Origin: Epiperipatus broadwayi
Taxonomy: Eukaryota > Onychophora > Udeonychophora > Euonychophora > Peripatidae
DNA length: 64,000 bases
Assembly (NCBI GenBank): GCA_028023455.1
Contig: JAQFVV010000032.1
Coordinates: 62,001-126,000 of the forward strand
Reading direction: 5' to 3'
In this document: in pieces, positions 1-10,790 of the stretch
Position numbering within the stretch: position 1 is the first letter of the stretch
How the letters are laid out: every line of letters begins with the position of its first letter
Notes under the pieces: generated by a model
What the model was told of the DNA's origin: nothing
Seen by the model: the letters and a program-made list of their open reading frames with translations, nothing else
Databases searched by the model: none
Made by a program: the position numbers and the translations under genes

Positions 1-99
1 TTATAGCTATCATTTGGGCATACATAATCTCCGAGTATGTTCTTCTCTGCCTAAGAACCCAGTGTTTCGAGGATACATATTCGAACCCAGTACAGTACA

Positions 100-125
100 A
101 TATATATATATATATATATATATAT
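100..125. repeat. (TA)n microsatellite
   Basis: Thirteen TA dinucleotides, uninterrupted. Tracts like this recur across the window and often mark the edges of inserted elements. Confidence 0.95.
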
Positions 126-281
126 GTAACTTTATAAATAAATATTTGAAAATACAATAATTAAAAGTTTATAAAAATTATATGTATACCTATAACTTAG
201 AAGCGCTTTCACTACCTTGTAGCTTTGTCAACTATCACATTTACCAACTATTCAGCCATCTATTTCATTGAAATCAATATA

Positions 282-640
282 GGCTTTGAATATTCCATCA
301 TCAGATTTTTAATGAAATGGATGGCTGAAGAGTTGGAGAGTAAAGAAGATTGAAGCCTGTCCATTAAAATTTGAAGATTTCTTCTATCTTAATTATAAGT
401 GCAGGACTGATTATATATGGCTGGGAGATAATTATCTGAACAAAGTGGTGAGTAGTGGTTCAATAAGAAATACATATATTGAAGATCATTTATCTTTTTC
501 ATATGTGTGTGATCACATATACTGTTTGTATAAGACAAAGTGACTGTCTTTAGGGAGATTGAAAGTCTGAGTTCATATTCCTTTTAATTGTATTAAATTC
601 ATTATAGACAATATACATGTACTTAAATATTACATATTCA
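282..640 (+). repeat. Palindromic repeat family A, copy 1 (one arm)
   Basis: This is one arm of a dispersed repeat seen at least eight times in the window. The arm contains, in order, a TCATCAGATTTT...ATGAAATGGATGG block, a GGGAGATAATTATCTGAAC block, a CAAAGTGGTGAGTAGTGGTTC block (elsewhere CCAACTGATGAGTGCTGG), TTGAAGATCATTTATCTTTTTC, and an end that runs into a tract resembling TAGACAATATACATGTACTT. No coding potential is seen. Complete copies elsewhere (for example 32969-33283) show that the family is palindromic, so this copy lacks its other half. Confidence 0.75.
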
Positions 641-764
641 GATTTTTCTGCCCATTCCTTGACTGTGTATTTAAATAGACATATGTTCTTATACATGAGG
701 CATCAGAGTGATTTAAACTTAACATGGGTATAACAATAATATTGGCATCAACAATGATTTTAAA

Positions 765-1035
765 CATTCCATCAGATTTTCAATGAAATGCATGGTTGAA
801 AAGTTGGAGGATAGAGAAGAATGGAGGCTGTCCATTAAAGTTTGAAGATTTGCTAACCTAATATAAACTGAGAATTTATTACATATATGTGTGGGAGATG
901 ATGATCTGGAGCAATTAATGAGTGCTGGTTAACCACAAAATAGGTATATTAGAGGTCATTTATCTTTTTCACATATGTATGAATATGTATATTGGTTGTA
1001 TAAGATGGAGCTTGAAAGTCTGAATTCAAATTTCT
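765..1035 (+). repeat. Palindromic repeat family A, copy 2 (one arm)
   Basis: This is a direct repeat of the 282-560 copy, with the same order of blocks (CCATCAGATTTTCAATGAAATG, TGGGAGATGATGATCTGGA, ATGAGTGCTGGTT, GGTCATTTATCTTTTTCACA, CTTGAAAGTCTGAATTCAAAT). It ends in the (TG)n tract at the assembly gap. Divergence from copy 1 suggests two separate insertions or an old tandem duplication. Confidence 0.75.
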
Positions 1036-1037
1036 TT

Positions 1038-1564
1038 ATGTGTGTGTGTGTGTGNNNNNNNNNNNNNNNNNNNNNNNNNNNNNNNNNNNNNNNNNNNNNN
1101 NNNNNNNNNNNNNNNNNNNNNNNNNNNNNNNNNNNNNNNNNNNNNNNNNNNNNNNNNNNNNNNNNNNNNNNNNNNNNNNNNNNNNNNNNNNNNNNNNNNN
1201 NNNNNNNNNNNNNNNNNNNNNNNNNNNNNNNNNNNNNNNNNNNNNNNNNNNNNNNNNNNNNNNNNNNNNNNNNNNNNNNNNNNNNNNNNNNNNNNNNNNN
1301 NNNNNNNNNNNNNNNNNNNNNNNNNNNNNNNNNNNNNNNNNNNNNNNNNNNNNNNNNNNNNNNNNNNNNNNNNNNNNNNNNNNNNNNNNNNNNNNNNNNN
1401 NNNNNNNNNNNNNNNNNNNNNNNNNNNNNNNNNNNNNNNNNNNNNNNNNNNNNNNNNNNNNNNNNNNNNNNNNNNNNNNNNNNNNNNNNNNNNNNNNNNN
1501 NNNNNNNNNNNNNNNNNNNNNNNNNNNNNNNNNNNNNNNNNNNNNNNNNNNNNNCAAATTTCTT

Positions 1565-1596
<32 letters not shown>
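1038..1596. repeat. (TG)n microsatellite interrupted by the assembly gap
   Basis: TG repeats are present on both sides of the N run (1038-1054 and 1566-1596). All open frames across this stretch are artefacts of N and of TG translating as Cys-Val or Thr-His. Confidence 0.9.
1055..1554. other. Assembly gap (500 N)
   Basis: Exactly 500 unknown bases, a round number typical of an arbitrary scaffold gap. The 28 bases before the gap (1027-1054) are identical to the 28 bases after it (1555-1582). Confidence 0.98.
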
Positions 1597-1600
<4 letters not shown>

Positions 1601-1663
1601 CACATGAAATAATGATAATAATCAAAATACTTTGGAATAAACTCTACAATATTCAATATAAAC

Positions 1664-1860
1664 AAGGCCAAACTCTCCATACAGTAGTGTCACCCTGTGC
1701 CAACCAGAGTAATCAATGGATGCCAGAAGGCTTGTGCATAAAATTCCTATCTAGTACCTACTCATCGAATATCCCCAGACCAGTTTATGGCTTGTGGCCA
1801 TCATCAATGAGGAGCCTTGGATCTGAGAGCACTACACCTAGATCTTAGGATCTAATGCAA
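1664..1860 (+). repeat. TIR element family B, copy 1 (left half)
   Basis: This matches the left TIR and core of the 402-bp element at 21253-21654: GCCAAACTCTCCATACAGTA, GTAATCAATGGATGCCAGAA, CTTGTGCATAAAATTCCTAT, CTACTCATCGAATATCC, GGAGCCTTGGATCTGAGAGC and CACCTAGATCTTAGGATCTAA. The right half and right TIR are missing. It is non-coding; the open frame at 1612-1848 only reads through the repeat. Confidence 0.8.
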
Positions 1861-2764
1861 TTATGTGTTAGTATAAGTGATGGTGATCATATAACATTCA
1901 ATATAATAATAAATTATTATTTAATTTTGATATTATTTCATTCTTTTTATGATTTTATAATAAATATTTATTAATCATTACAATTTTCTTCTTAAGTATT
2001 CTGTCTTTTTTCCACTAATGTATAATTAATCATTTAGTTACAAATGTATGATTTTATGTTGATAAAGAATGCATTAAATATTTTGTACATGTATTTAACT
2101 GAATTCTCAGATATTATATTCCTGTAAGAGGACTTGATATATATATAAACTTACAAAGATGATTAGCTGATGAGTAATCAGTAACTCATCTGATAAAAGA
2201 TATAGGCTTATATTCTTACCATATACAGAAATATTAATTTAATTTATGTATAATAGAGTTCATTTATTTGTTTATATATAAAAAAATTATGTTCTATGCT
2301 CAATCAAATCATGAAGTAAAATGCATTATCTTCCAAAAAATTACACAATGCATTTCAATTTTATTTTTTATTAGTTTTACATATGTAAGTCTTCATTAAA
2401 TTGATGTTTAAAAAAACATTAAATAATAACCAAATTGCAGAAAATTTTTCAATTACTGTAGTATATTTTTTTCCAGATGCTTTCTGTTATAAAATGAATT
2501 CGATCGACACTAATATTGTACTATTTTATATTACACTGCAAGTTTTATAATTTTTTTATATTAGCATCTTATCTATTAAGCAAATTACATGTTCTGTTAA
2601 TAAAAATAACATAGTTCTATTAATGAAAATAACATTTTTTTATCCTTTTATTATATTTTTATACAATGCAGTGAAGTGTCAATGCATGTTGTATCAATAT
2701 ACACTTTTTTAAATACATTAAATGATTAAATTTGAATGTTAAAATTTGTCCATAAGGTTGCCTC
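1861..2764. other. AT-rich intergenic DNA
   Basis: No gene, motif or clear repeat seen. The sequence is poly-A/T rich with many stops in all frames. A short block near 2690 (GTATCAATATACACTT) recurs near 5587, so fragments of the repeat that begins at 4565 may be present. Confidence 0.5.
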
Positions 2765-3065
2765 CTATATATAAAATTAAAAATAATCAATTTAAAACAA
2801 AATTGAAATAGTCAAGTCATTTATAAATAAAAAAAATTATTTTAATACATTAATCCTGCTTTCATTTTAATGGTAATTTTTCAAGATGTTTCTTTTTACT
2901 CAATCACATTACTCTAATGCAATTCCCCTCAAAGGACATTATTTATATTACATTACAATAAATATAATTATTAAAATACATACATTAAATACAATTAATA
3001 AATCACATATATGTACATAAAAATGATTAAACTTATTAGAGTTCTTCCCCCCTCATAATATATAT
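2765..3065. repeat. Outer left arm of nested inverted repeat
   Basis: The reverse complement of this stretch aligns with 4262-4560. Shared blocks include AAACATCTT, ATTTAATGTATGTATTTT, AATTATATTTATTGTAAT and the C/G-run next to the (TA)n tract. Similarity is clearly lower than between the inner arms, which suggests an older palindrome. Confidence 0.75.
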
Positions 3066-3081
3066 ATATTTATATATATAT

Positions 3082-3529
3082 ATGCAAAACCATAAAACAA
3101 TACAATACTAGATTAAATTTTAAAAATTTTACCAAAATCCTTACACAACCATGGTTTCATCTACTACAAATAGACCTTCTCAAGTAAAAATCAATCTAAA
3201 GGAAAACATATATATATACAAACAAACCTTCCCATAATTCACTACAAATTCCACCTTCCCTTAATATCAAAAGAAGTCTTCATAAGATTGATAGCCTCAG
3301 AATCAAGGAGTTTTATCATCAAAGTCTCCTTTATTCTTCTTTTTAACTCATTCTTTTCATAAAAAATAACCGAAGCATTGTTAAACAATATTCTATGACC
3401 TGTATTCAATTCATGAATATATAAAGCTGAGTTAAGATACCTATGTTTAACCCTACTTATATGAACCTTAACCCTTTCATTAAGGCTAAATTTACTCTGA
3501 CCTACATAAAATTTACCACAACTACATGG
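3082..3529 (-). pseudogene. Penelope-like element 3' end, GIY-YIG endonuclease (left, minus-strand copy)
   Basis: The minus-strand frame ending at 3242 encodes about 95 residues of the C-terminal GIY-YIG endonuclease of a Penelope-like retroelement. Visible motifs are LPCSCGKFYVGQ, then LNERVKVH, then LNTGHRILFNNASVIF, ending in FDIKGRWNL. In full elements this domain follows a reverse transcriptase, which is absent here. About 160 bases of 3' UTR follow (down to 3082). The open frame is longer (to 3616) only because it reads into the antisense of the neighbouring copy. It is joined head-to-head to a nearly identical plus-strand copy through a 12-base loop. The family assignment is strong; function is impossible without the RT. 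Confidence 0.85.
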
Positions 3530-3544
3530 TAAAATAGTTGTGGT
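3515..3544. repeat. Apex of the PLE palindrome
   Basis: Arms ACCACAACT (3515-3523) and AGTTGTGGT (3536-3544) flank the 12-base spacer ACATGGTAAAAT. The spacer is the junction between the two 5'-truncated PLE copies. Confidence 0.9.
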
Positions 3545-3977
3545 AAATTTTATGTAGGTCAGAGTAAATTTAGCCTTAATGAAAGGGTTAAGGTTCATAT
3601 AAGTAGGGTTAAACATAGGTATCTTAACTCAGCTTTATATATTCATGAATTGAATACAGGTCATAGAATATTGTTTAACAATGCTTCGGTTATTTTTTAT
3701 GAAAAGAATGAGTTAAAAAGAAGAATAAAGGAGACTTTGATGATAAAACTCCTTGATTCTGAGGCTATCAATCTTATGAAGACTTCTTTTGATATTAAGG
3801 GAAGGTGGAATTTGTAGTGAATTATGGGAAGGTTTGTTTGTATATATATATATGTTTTCCTTTAGATTGATTTTCACTTGAGAAGGTCTATTTGTAGTAG
3901 ATGAAACCATGGTTGTGTAAGGATTTTGGTAAAATTTTTAAAATTTAATCTAGTATTGTATTGTTTTATGGTTTTGC
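3536..3977 (+). pseudogene. Penelope-like element 3' end, GIY-YIG endonuclease (right, plus-strand copy)
   Basis: Mirror image of 3082-3523. The plus frame begins within the endonuclease (SCGKFYVGQ) and reads to a TAG at 3815-3817, followed by the same 3' UTR containing GATTTTCACTTGAGAAGG and ending near TTTATGGTTTTGCAT. The two copies are nearly identical at the nucleotide level, so the inversion is recent or has been homogenised. There is no start codon or RT domain, so it is a 5'-truncated fossil. Confidence 0.85.
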
Positions 3978-4016
3978 ATTTTTATTTTTGCTAGTATAGT
4001 GTTAGACAGTTTTGGT

Positions 4017-4019
<3 letters not shown>

Positions 4020-4051
<32 letters not shown>

Positions 4052-4054
4052 ATA
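4020..4054. repeat. (TG)n microsatellite
   Basis: Short TA then TG tract at the left edge of the small TIR element. Confidence 0.9.
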
Positions 4055-4056
4055 CA

Positions 4057-4253
4057 TACAAATAATCTAAAAAAATGATAATAATCCATGCTTTTTGTTT
4101 TCAATAATCTAGCAATTCCCATTTTCCCCCTAATTATGATGGACCTCTAGCCATGTTTACACATTTGTTAGATTATTGGAAACTTTAGAGTTATAATTTT
4201 AAAAATAAAAGGTGGTGATTGCTATTATTGGGTTGCTTTTTAGATTATTTGTA
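4057..4253. mobile_element. MITE-like element with 17-bp TIRs
   Basis: The termini TACAAATAATCTAAAAA (4057-4073) and TTTTTAGATTATTTGTA (4237-4253) are perfect inverted repeats around a 163-bp non-coding interior. The motif AATAATCTA and its complement recur subterminally (about 4104 and 4170). It lies between the inner and outer right arms of the PLE palindrome and interrupts their symmetry. The flanks are (TG)n and (TA)n, so a target-site duplication cannot be judged. Superfamily not assigned. Confidence 0.7.
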
Positions 4254-4261
4254 TATATATA

Positions 4262-4560
4262 TATTGGGGGAGGGGGGAGACTGTAACAAGTTTAGTCATT
4301 TTTAGTACATATACCTATTTTATTTATTATATTTAATGTATGTATTTTGATAATTATATTTATTGTAATTTAATCTAAATAATGTACATGGGGGCAGGGT
4401 TTTTTAAGGTAATTAGTCATGTAATTGTATAAAAAGAAACATCTTGTAAAGGTTTTATTAAGCAATGAAAGCTGGATTGATATATTAAATATTTTTTTAT
4501 TTATAGTGAGTTGTCTATTTCAATTTTCTTTTAAATTGATTATTTTTAACACTTCTTTAA
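4262..4560. repeat. Outer right arm of nested inverted repeat
   Basis: Inverted partner of 2765-3065. It begins with a G-rich run next to (TA)n and ends near TTTAAATTGATTATTTTTAA. Non-coding. Confidence 0.75.
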
Positions 4561-4564
4561 TTAC

Positions 4565-5420
4565 AACTATCCAAAAAAATATATAAACAAAAATCAAAAC
4601 GTTAAAATTTATTAATTTTATGATAAAATAGCAGCATGTTTTCCTCTTGAAGTATCATATATGATTACATTTACTAACAAGGATTTTTAAGTCAGGTTGA
4701 AAGCAAATACATTATATTCTTAGCTTTAATTACAGTATTTTCATATAAAATGTTCACTAAGTATAAAACTAAAAGTGTACAAAATTTAAAAACATTATAA
4801 TTTTTTTAAATGATAAAATGAAAGTTATTGATTCAGTAATGTTAAAAAAGAACTATTAAACATTCTTGTATGCATCAGAATGTTTAATATTTAAAGAATT
4901 TAACCAAAACTTTAAAATGGACAATAGAAAATAAAGATGATTTTATATATTCCAATGTTAAAACAGATTTAGAATTATCAAAATAACTAGAATGGCTTTA
5001 GTTTGTGATATGATTTTTATTATCTTCCATAAATTTTTTGAATAAAAATGATATTATCCAGAGTATATTTAATTCCAATGAAAGTTTGACATTGCACTAT
5101 TTATTCTAGTTAAATAAAATGTATCTTACAATAAGTTTTTATCATTTTTATTTTTTGAAAGAGCAGTAAATATACATGTATATGCACTCCCTCAGTGTAT
5201 TATTAATAAATACATTGTATTTTTTATATTATAATCTTAATTTATACACACAAATTATTCACATAAAAATAGTTTACATAGGAAATATTCTGTGTTAAAT
5301 ATATATGTAAGTTGGAAAGAATTATGTGTTTGCAACTTGGTTAAAAATATATATTCCATTGTAATCAAAGCTTATCCACAATATATAAGCTATTACATGT
5401 AACATATGATGTACATGAGA
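4565..5420 (+). repeat. Diverged tandem duplication, unit 1
   Basis: Aligns in order with 5605-6425. Shared blocks include TATCCAAAAAA, TGATAAAATGAAA, GCATCAGAA-GTTTAA, AGTTTTTATCATTTTTATTTTTTGA, ATTCCATTGTAATCAAAGCTTATC and AGCTATTACAT-TAA. No long frame is conserved between units, so this looks like non-coding sequence or a very old element. Confidence 0.65.
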
Positions 5421-5604
5421 GGAGAGAGGATTTCACTGCATATATATTACACAAACTACAAACAATATATGTAATAATTAAATGTATAATTCATAGTAAC
5501 TTTTAACATTTAAAAAATTAAAAGCAAATAAACAACTTATAGAAGACTCAGTTACTGCCATCTACTTTAAAACATGATAAATGCTGTATCAATATACACT
5601 ACTT

Positions 5605-6425
5605 TAATTATATGCTATCCAAAAAATGAAAACAAATAAAAAAAATGTAAATAAACAAAAAATAAAACCATTAAAATTTGGAAATTTAATAAATTTCATA
5701 ATAAAGCAGCAATTTTTTGTGTGTTTATTCAGGTTATATTAACAACATATAATTTTATGATTTACTTTATATTCTTTTCTAAATTTGCTATGATACAATA
5801 TTTTGTGTGATAAAATGTTTTCAAAATATAAAGCTAAAAGTTTTATGAAATTTAAAAAATACAAAAAATATTTTTCTTGTGATAAAATGAAAAACCATCA
5901 ATTTAGTATTGGTAGAAAAACATGAATTGCATCAGAAAGTTTAATTAGAAGAGTTAACTGAGAATTGAAATTTAATTCCAAAGGCAATACAGGCTATAGT
6001 CTTCTGTTAATGAGACCATTATAATGATTTCATGTAGGGAAAAAAATTATTGAATAAAAAGGGTAATTTTCATACCATGTTTAATTGTGATAAAAGTATG
6101 ACCCATTAATTTTTTTAAAAATAATAATAATTAAAAATATATGGTATAGTAAGTTTTTATTATTTTTCTTTTTTGACTAAATGACCACACACATTATATA
6201 TATGTTTCCTCAATTTATTAAGAACAATTATATTTTTTTTTAAATTTTGTTTATATTATAATTTTAATTTATATATGTATATTCTGCTTGTAAAAATTGT
6301 GGTATATAAATGTGTGTTTGTGGTGACACTTGCTTTTCAATAAATATGTATTCTATTGAAATCAAACAAAGCTTATCAACAAAACATGAGCTATTACATA
6401 TAAGATGACAAAAAGATTGGAACAA
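5605..6425 (+). repeat. Diverged tandem duplication, unit 2
   Basis: Second unit of the duplication starting at 4565, in the same orientation, separated by about 180 bases. It is diverged, with many small indels. Confidence 0.65.
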
Positions 6426-9400
6426 AATATAGAGATATCACAATTCCACTGTAATCCTGCATTCATTTCATAAGTGAAAGTTTTAAAAATATTGCCTTCA
6501 CAGTAATTGAAATGTTTTGGAAAGCTGTTTATTATTTAATGTATTAAAATTAGTCTCCATAAATTTTATATATATATTGTAATGGTCAAAAATGCACAGC
6601 TAACAGGAAGATTTTCCAATGATAATTTGCATGCAGTTTCACATTCTAACATCACATGATCAAAAAGATTTTATATCCTGGTAAACTCTGTTAAATGTAA
6701 GAGACTCTTATTATATTTTAATTACCATTATTTATTATAATAAATGAGACATATGCTAGAAAAATGAGAAATTATGATTTATTTATGTATATACACAATC
6801 ACAAAACAAATAATAACACAATTGTCAGAAATCCTTAGGAAACATCAGTTTGTTGGTCTTTTATGACTTTAGAATAATAACACTTAACAATCTATTATTT
6901 TATTTAACTTTCCTAGCTATTTTGATGAAAAATTAATATTATTATATATTCATTGTTTCATTATGCAAGGACAATAATCAGCCCTATACATCTTAATAGT
7001 TCCTGCCTGGGTAGATCCAGATTTGCTTCATAGACCAATTGTTAATATGACTAATATCTAATTATATAACCCAGTATAAGAATTATTCATTTTACAAACT
7101 TTAGGATATACTAAAAATCATGTAACATATTATATTATGAGAAGAACTAGAGTAATGTAAAATTCTTTCAGGCTGTAGTGCTGGAAAAACTAATCCTAAG
7201 TGACTTGATAGATAAGGGAAACAATATTACCTAAAACCTGGGTATAAATCATACATCTATGAGCTAAATGGTAGTAATATGTGTCTACCTAATAAATAAT
7301 GATAATCATAAGAAGTGTATGTGTCAGGGACATCTTTGTTATACTTAATTATGAATAATCAAAGAATATTTAAAACATATATACAGTATAAATGTACATC
7401 TATCACACTACTCAAACTAAGTGGCCGAGAGTGAGTGGCAAATAAATTCATCTGCTTCACAGTCATTTCAGGACAATAAATTATGTATACATTGTAATGG
7501 TCAGAAAGCATAGTTGCTTTAACCTGACCCAGAGATATAGGTAAAGGGGGTCGAATCTCACTCATAACTCTAGATCATATCTAAGTGAATCATTCCCTTA
7601 ACTTCACAAGAGTTAATCTTTTTGGTACAGCTCAGTGGTCAGATAAAAATAAAGATTCTTAGGAATCCTAGACAAAATACTGATCAGGTTTAAACATATA
7701 AAATAATTGACATCTACACTTTTACTAGTATAAATTATAGTTTATTGTTAGTACAACAATGTCTATATTTCATTTTATGTAATTATTTACAAAAAATTTG
7801 AGAAAGTACCCACATGCATATATAAGATGCAATTGTAGCTTACAATTTTTGAAATAAAAGAAAACAAAACATTTGATATACATTATTAAACAAAGGGATA
7901 AATTTGATTAGGTAACGAGGAGGTGTGGAAATCCATCTATGGTGCATGAACATGGTAAAGTTAACATGGTGTCTAACTTAAACATAGTCTCATTGATGCT
8001 AAATATATATATAACCTCCAATGGATCTTGAACAACAAGTCTGCATAGCAATGCACATAGATCATATATCAACAGGCATAATTATTTTAAAAAAGAGTAA
8101 AATTAAGTGTGGTACTTAGTGAACATATATATTTAAATGCATGTCTCTAATATAGTAACATATTCATCATTTTATCAATTTGATTTATAGATAGCTATAT
8201 TGCTTCTAATTAATTATTATTCAGGAAAGGACCTCCTTAGTCTTAGCATGATCCAGATTCAGAAATGAAGCATGTTGCAATAGCCTTTTGATCATTTCTC
8301 CTTGCTGCTCCTTTAATAGGATGCAACTCCAGGTGATTGGTATATCCAGTATTCATGAGTTGTCTGGATGAAGTAATTCAGAAAACTAAAAATAGGAAAA
8401 CTTCGAGACACAAAATTATCATTAAGTACACAGTATAAGAATATAGTCAAACAATGATAAATATTAAAGCCTTATTAACATTAATATATATATGATCCTG
8501 TATGTTACTATTCTAGAAATCCATAAGAAAGTAATAAAACCCTTTGCTTTACAGTCATTAAATTAACTTATATGCAAGTATTATGTCAGTATTTTATGCT
8601 TACCATGATTAATCAATAAGTATCATTATTTAACTAATTTATTGCACATACATTTATTGAATGTTGAATAGATAAATATATGAAAAAGATCACATTGCAC
8701 CCCTCTATTACAAAATATTAAATAACAGACACATTATAACATGTCTTCTAATGCACAATTATTTATTAAGCCTATGGGGTTGACTAAGTAAGTGTTCATA
8801 TATAAAATAACACTTGCAATGTACTTTTTTTAAAAAAATCAATAAATTAAATAAATGGCATTTATACATATATGAGCATCTTTCTCAATGTAATTATATA
8901 ATGAATTTAGAATTTAGCTACATATAAATATCTAAATGACAATGTATTCTCTTTTTCTCTCTTTAAAAAAAAAACATTTAATAAAAACAAATGCAGTAGA
9001 AGATGGATGAAAAATATTTTATAGTCAAAATAACTTTTTTAATATAGTAGAAACGAATTCCACATTACATAGCGAGTTGAGGGAAAAATTAAAAAAATGT
9101 TTTAAAATTATTTTAATCATCCAACTTCTTCCTTATATACATACATTCCACATTATCAATGACATTATAAATACCAAAATTTGCTTATTTTGTAGGTATG
9201 CTAATGATATATAAATATATATAACAAGAAAAAAGCTTATTGATCGTTAGAATACATACAATAAAATTAGTTAATATATATAATGCTGGCTTAAATCCTG
9301 CATTATAAAAAAAAATAATCAGAACAATAATAAAAAATGGCAGAAAAAGTTACAGGTAACTAAGAAGTACTTATATGAATTATGTTTTATAAGGGTGGGG

Positions 9401-10400
9401 AATTAAGAGTTCATATGGAGGCCTCATGATGCTGTCATCCATTCTTGAAGGCTGTTAAGATATGCATCATGAACATCAGTGCTCATGTTTCTATTTAGAT
9501 AGGTTTTCCTTTTTGACTTCCAGGCAGCAAAGGTAGGCAGTCTTCAGGCATGGTTTTTGAATCTTTAACTGGACTTCTCTAGGACACCCTTCTGACAATA
9601 GAGTAATGGGAGGATGAAGGCAAACTTCTCTCCTCACACATAACTTAGAGATTTATGTATCTGTTACATGATGATCAAGATTTTAAAACAAGAAATTTTA
9701 TGCAGAATAAAGAAGAACTTAAGAATATTTATACCTTTTAACTTCTTCTTTATATTAGTTAATTACTTGAAGTTTATCAATGTTTTCATTGTTTACAACC
9801 ACTTAAGAGCATCATATGATTTTACATTATTGTTTAAATTTAAACAATCAATTTTATATTTCATCATTTCTCTTTAATGGATCTTAAATTTTTACTTAAT
9901 CTATTTTGGTATTCTATAAAATGCATTTGCTAACATCTCTGTTTGCTGATGCAATAATTTTTTATTTATTTTATTTTAAAACTTTTCCTTTCTTTTTCAT
10001 CTATAATATTTATATATATCTAAATTATATACATATAAATTTTATTAATAATTTATAATTTATTTTAATATTCATTCACTGTGGTTGACTTTAAGGTCAA
10101 TAGTTAAATAAATAGTGAATGGTTAAAAACACATATGTAAGGCTATATATGTACAGTTTCAATATATATGTATATATATTGTGCCCTTTTCTATAGATCA
10201 GAATTGGCTCATCACAATAAATTATTAAAAAATTTTAAATTTAGAATATGTTCTTTTGACATGTTAGTTATATTGTATTAATAATATTCTAAAAGTACAA
10301 TTTGAAGCTAAATGAAATTACTTAATGCATAAAATTATGATAAATCACTTAAAATAGTTAAGTAAAGCTAAAAATATTAATTACATATGGTTGGAAAAGC
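6426..10400. other. Unannotated AT-rich block with GC-richer patches
   Basis: No convincing gene. Patches near 6990-7030, 7400-7570, 8225-8360 and 9380-9650 are richer in G and C than the surroundings and could be remnants of exons or of an old element. I could not match any translated frame to a family. A small hairpin around 10080-10130 pairs ATTCACT with AGTGAAT. The rest is A/T-rich with stops in all frames. Confidence 0.4.
9380..9650. other. GC-richer patch of unknown origin
   Basis: This stretch has visibly higher G+C and more balanced composition than the neighbouring kilobases. Reading the minus strand gives short open segments broken by stops (for example around 9480-9560). It could be a decayed exon or transposon coding sequence. 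No family recognised. Confidence 0.3.
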
Positions 10401-10514
10401 TGGCCAGGTTGTAGTTTGCAGACCGTACTGCCACTGTCAGAGGGCACGGCAACACCATCAACAACCGGCCTGAAAATGGCAAGTGATAATTTTTTTTACG
10501 AAAACGTTTCAAAA

Positions 10515-10790
10515 ATGACAAATAAACAAAAAAATCAGATGAAAGTGGCTAAACAATGACAAAAAAAAAAACGCCGATGAAAATGGGTCAAAAATGACAA
10601 ATAAAAAAAAGGAATGGAATCGATGAAAGTGGCTCAAAAATGACAAATAAAAAAAAAAAAACAGATAAAAGTGGCTAAAAAATTACAAAAAAAACCCCAT
10701 AAAAGTGGGTCAAAAATGACAAATAAAAAAAATAATCGATGAGTGTCTCAAAAATCACAAATAAAAAAACGATGAAAGTGGCTGCTCCCC
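10515..10790. repeat. Minisatellite in left foldback arm
   Basis: About seven imperfect units built around GATGAAAGTGGCTCAAAAAT followed by GACAAATAAAA, each with a variable A-run. Confidence 0.85.

Noticed and set aside
956-1625. Several 170-215-codon frames on both strands
   Set aside because: Most of their length is the 500-N gap; the rest is TG repeat.
1612-1848. 78-codon frame similar to the 86-codon frame at 21308-21568
   Set aside because: Their similarity comes from the family B element they both cross. The copies at 26 and 47 kb do not keep the frame, so selection on a protein is unlikely.
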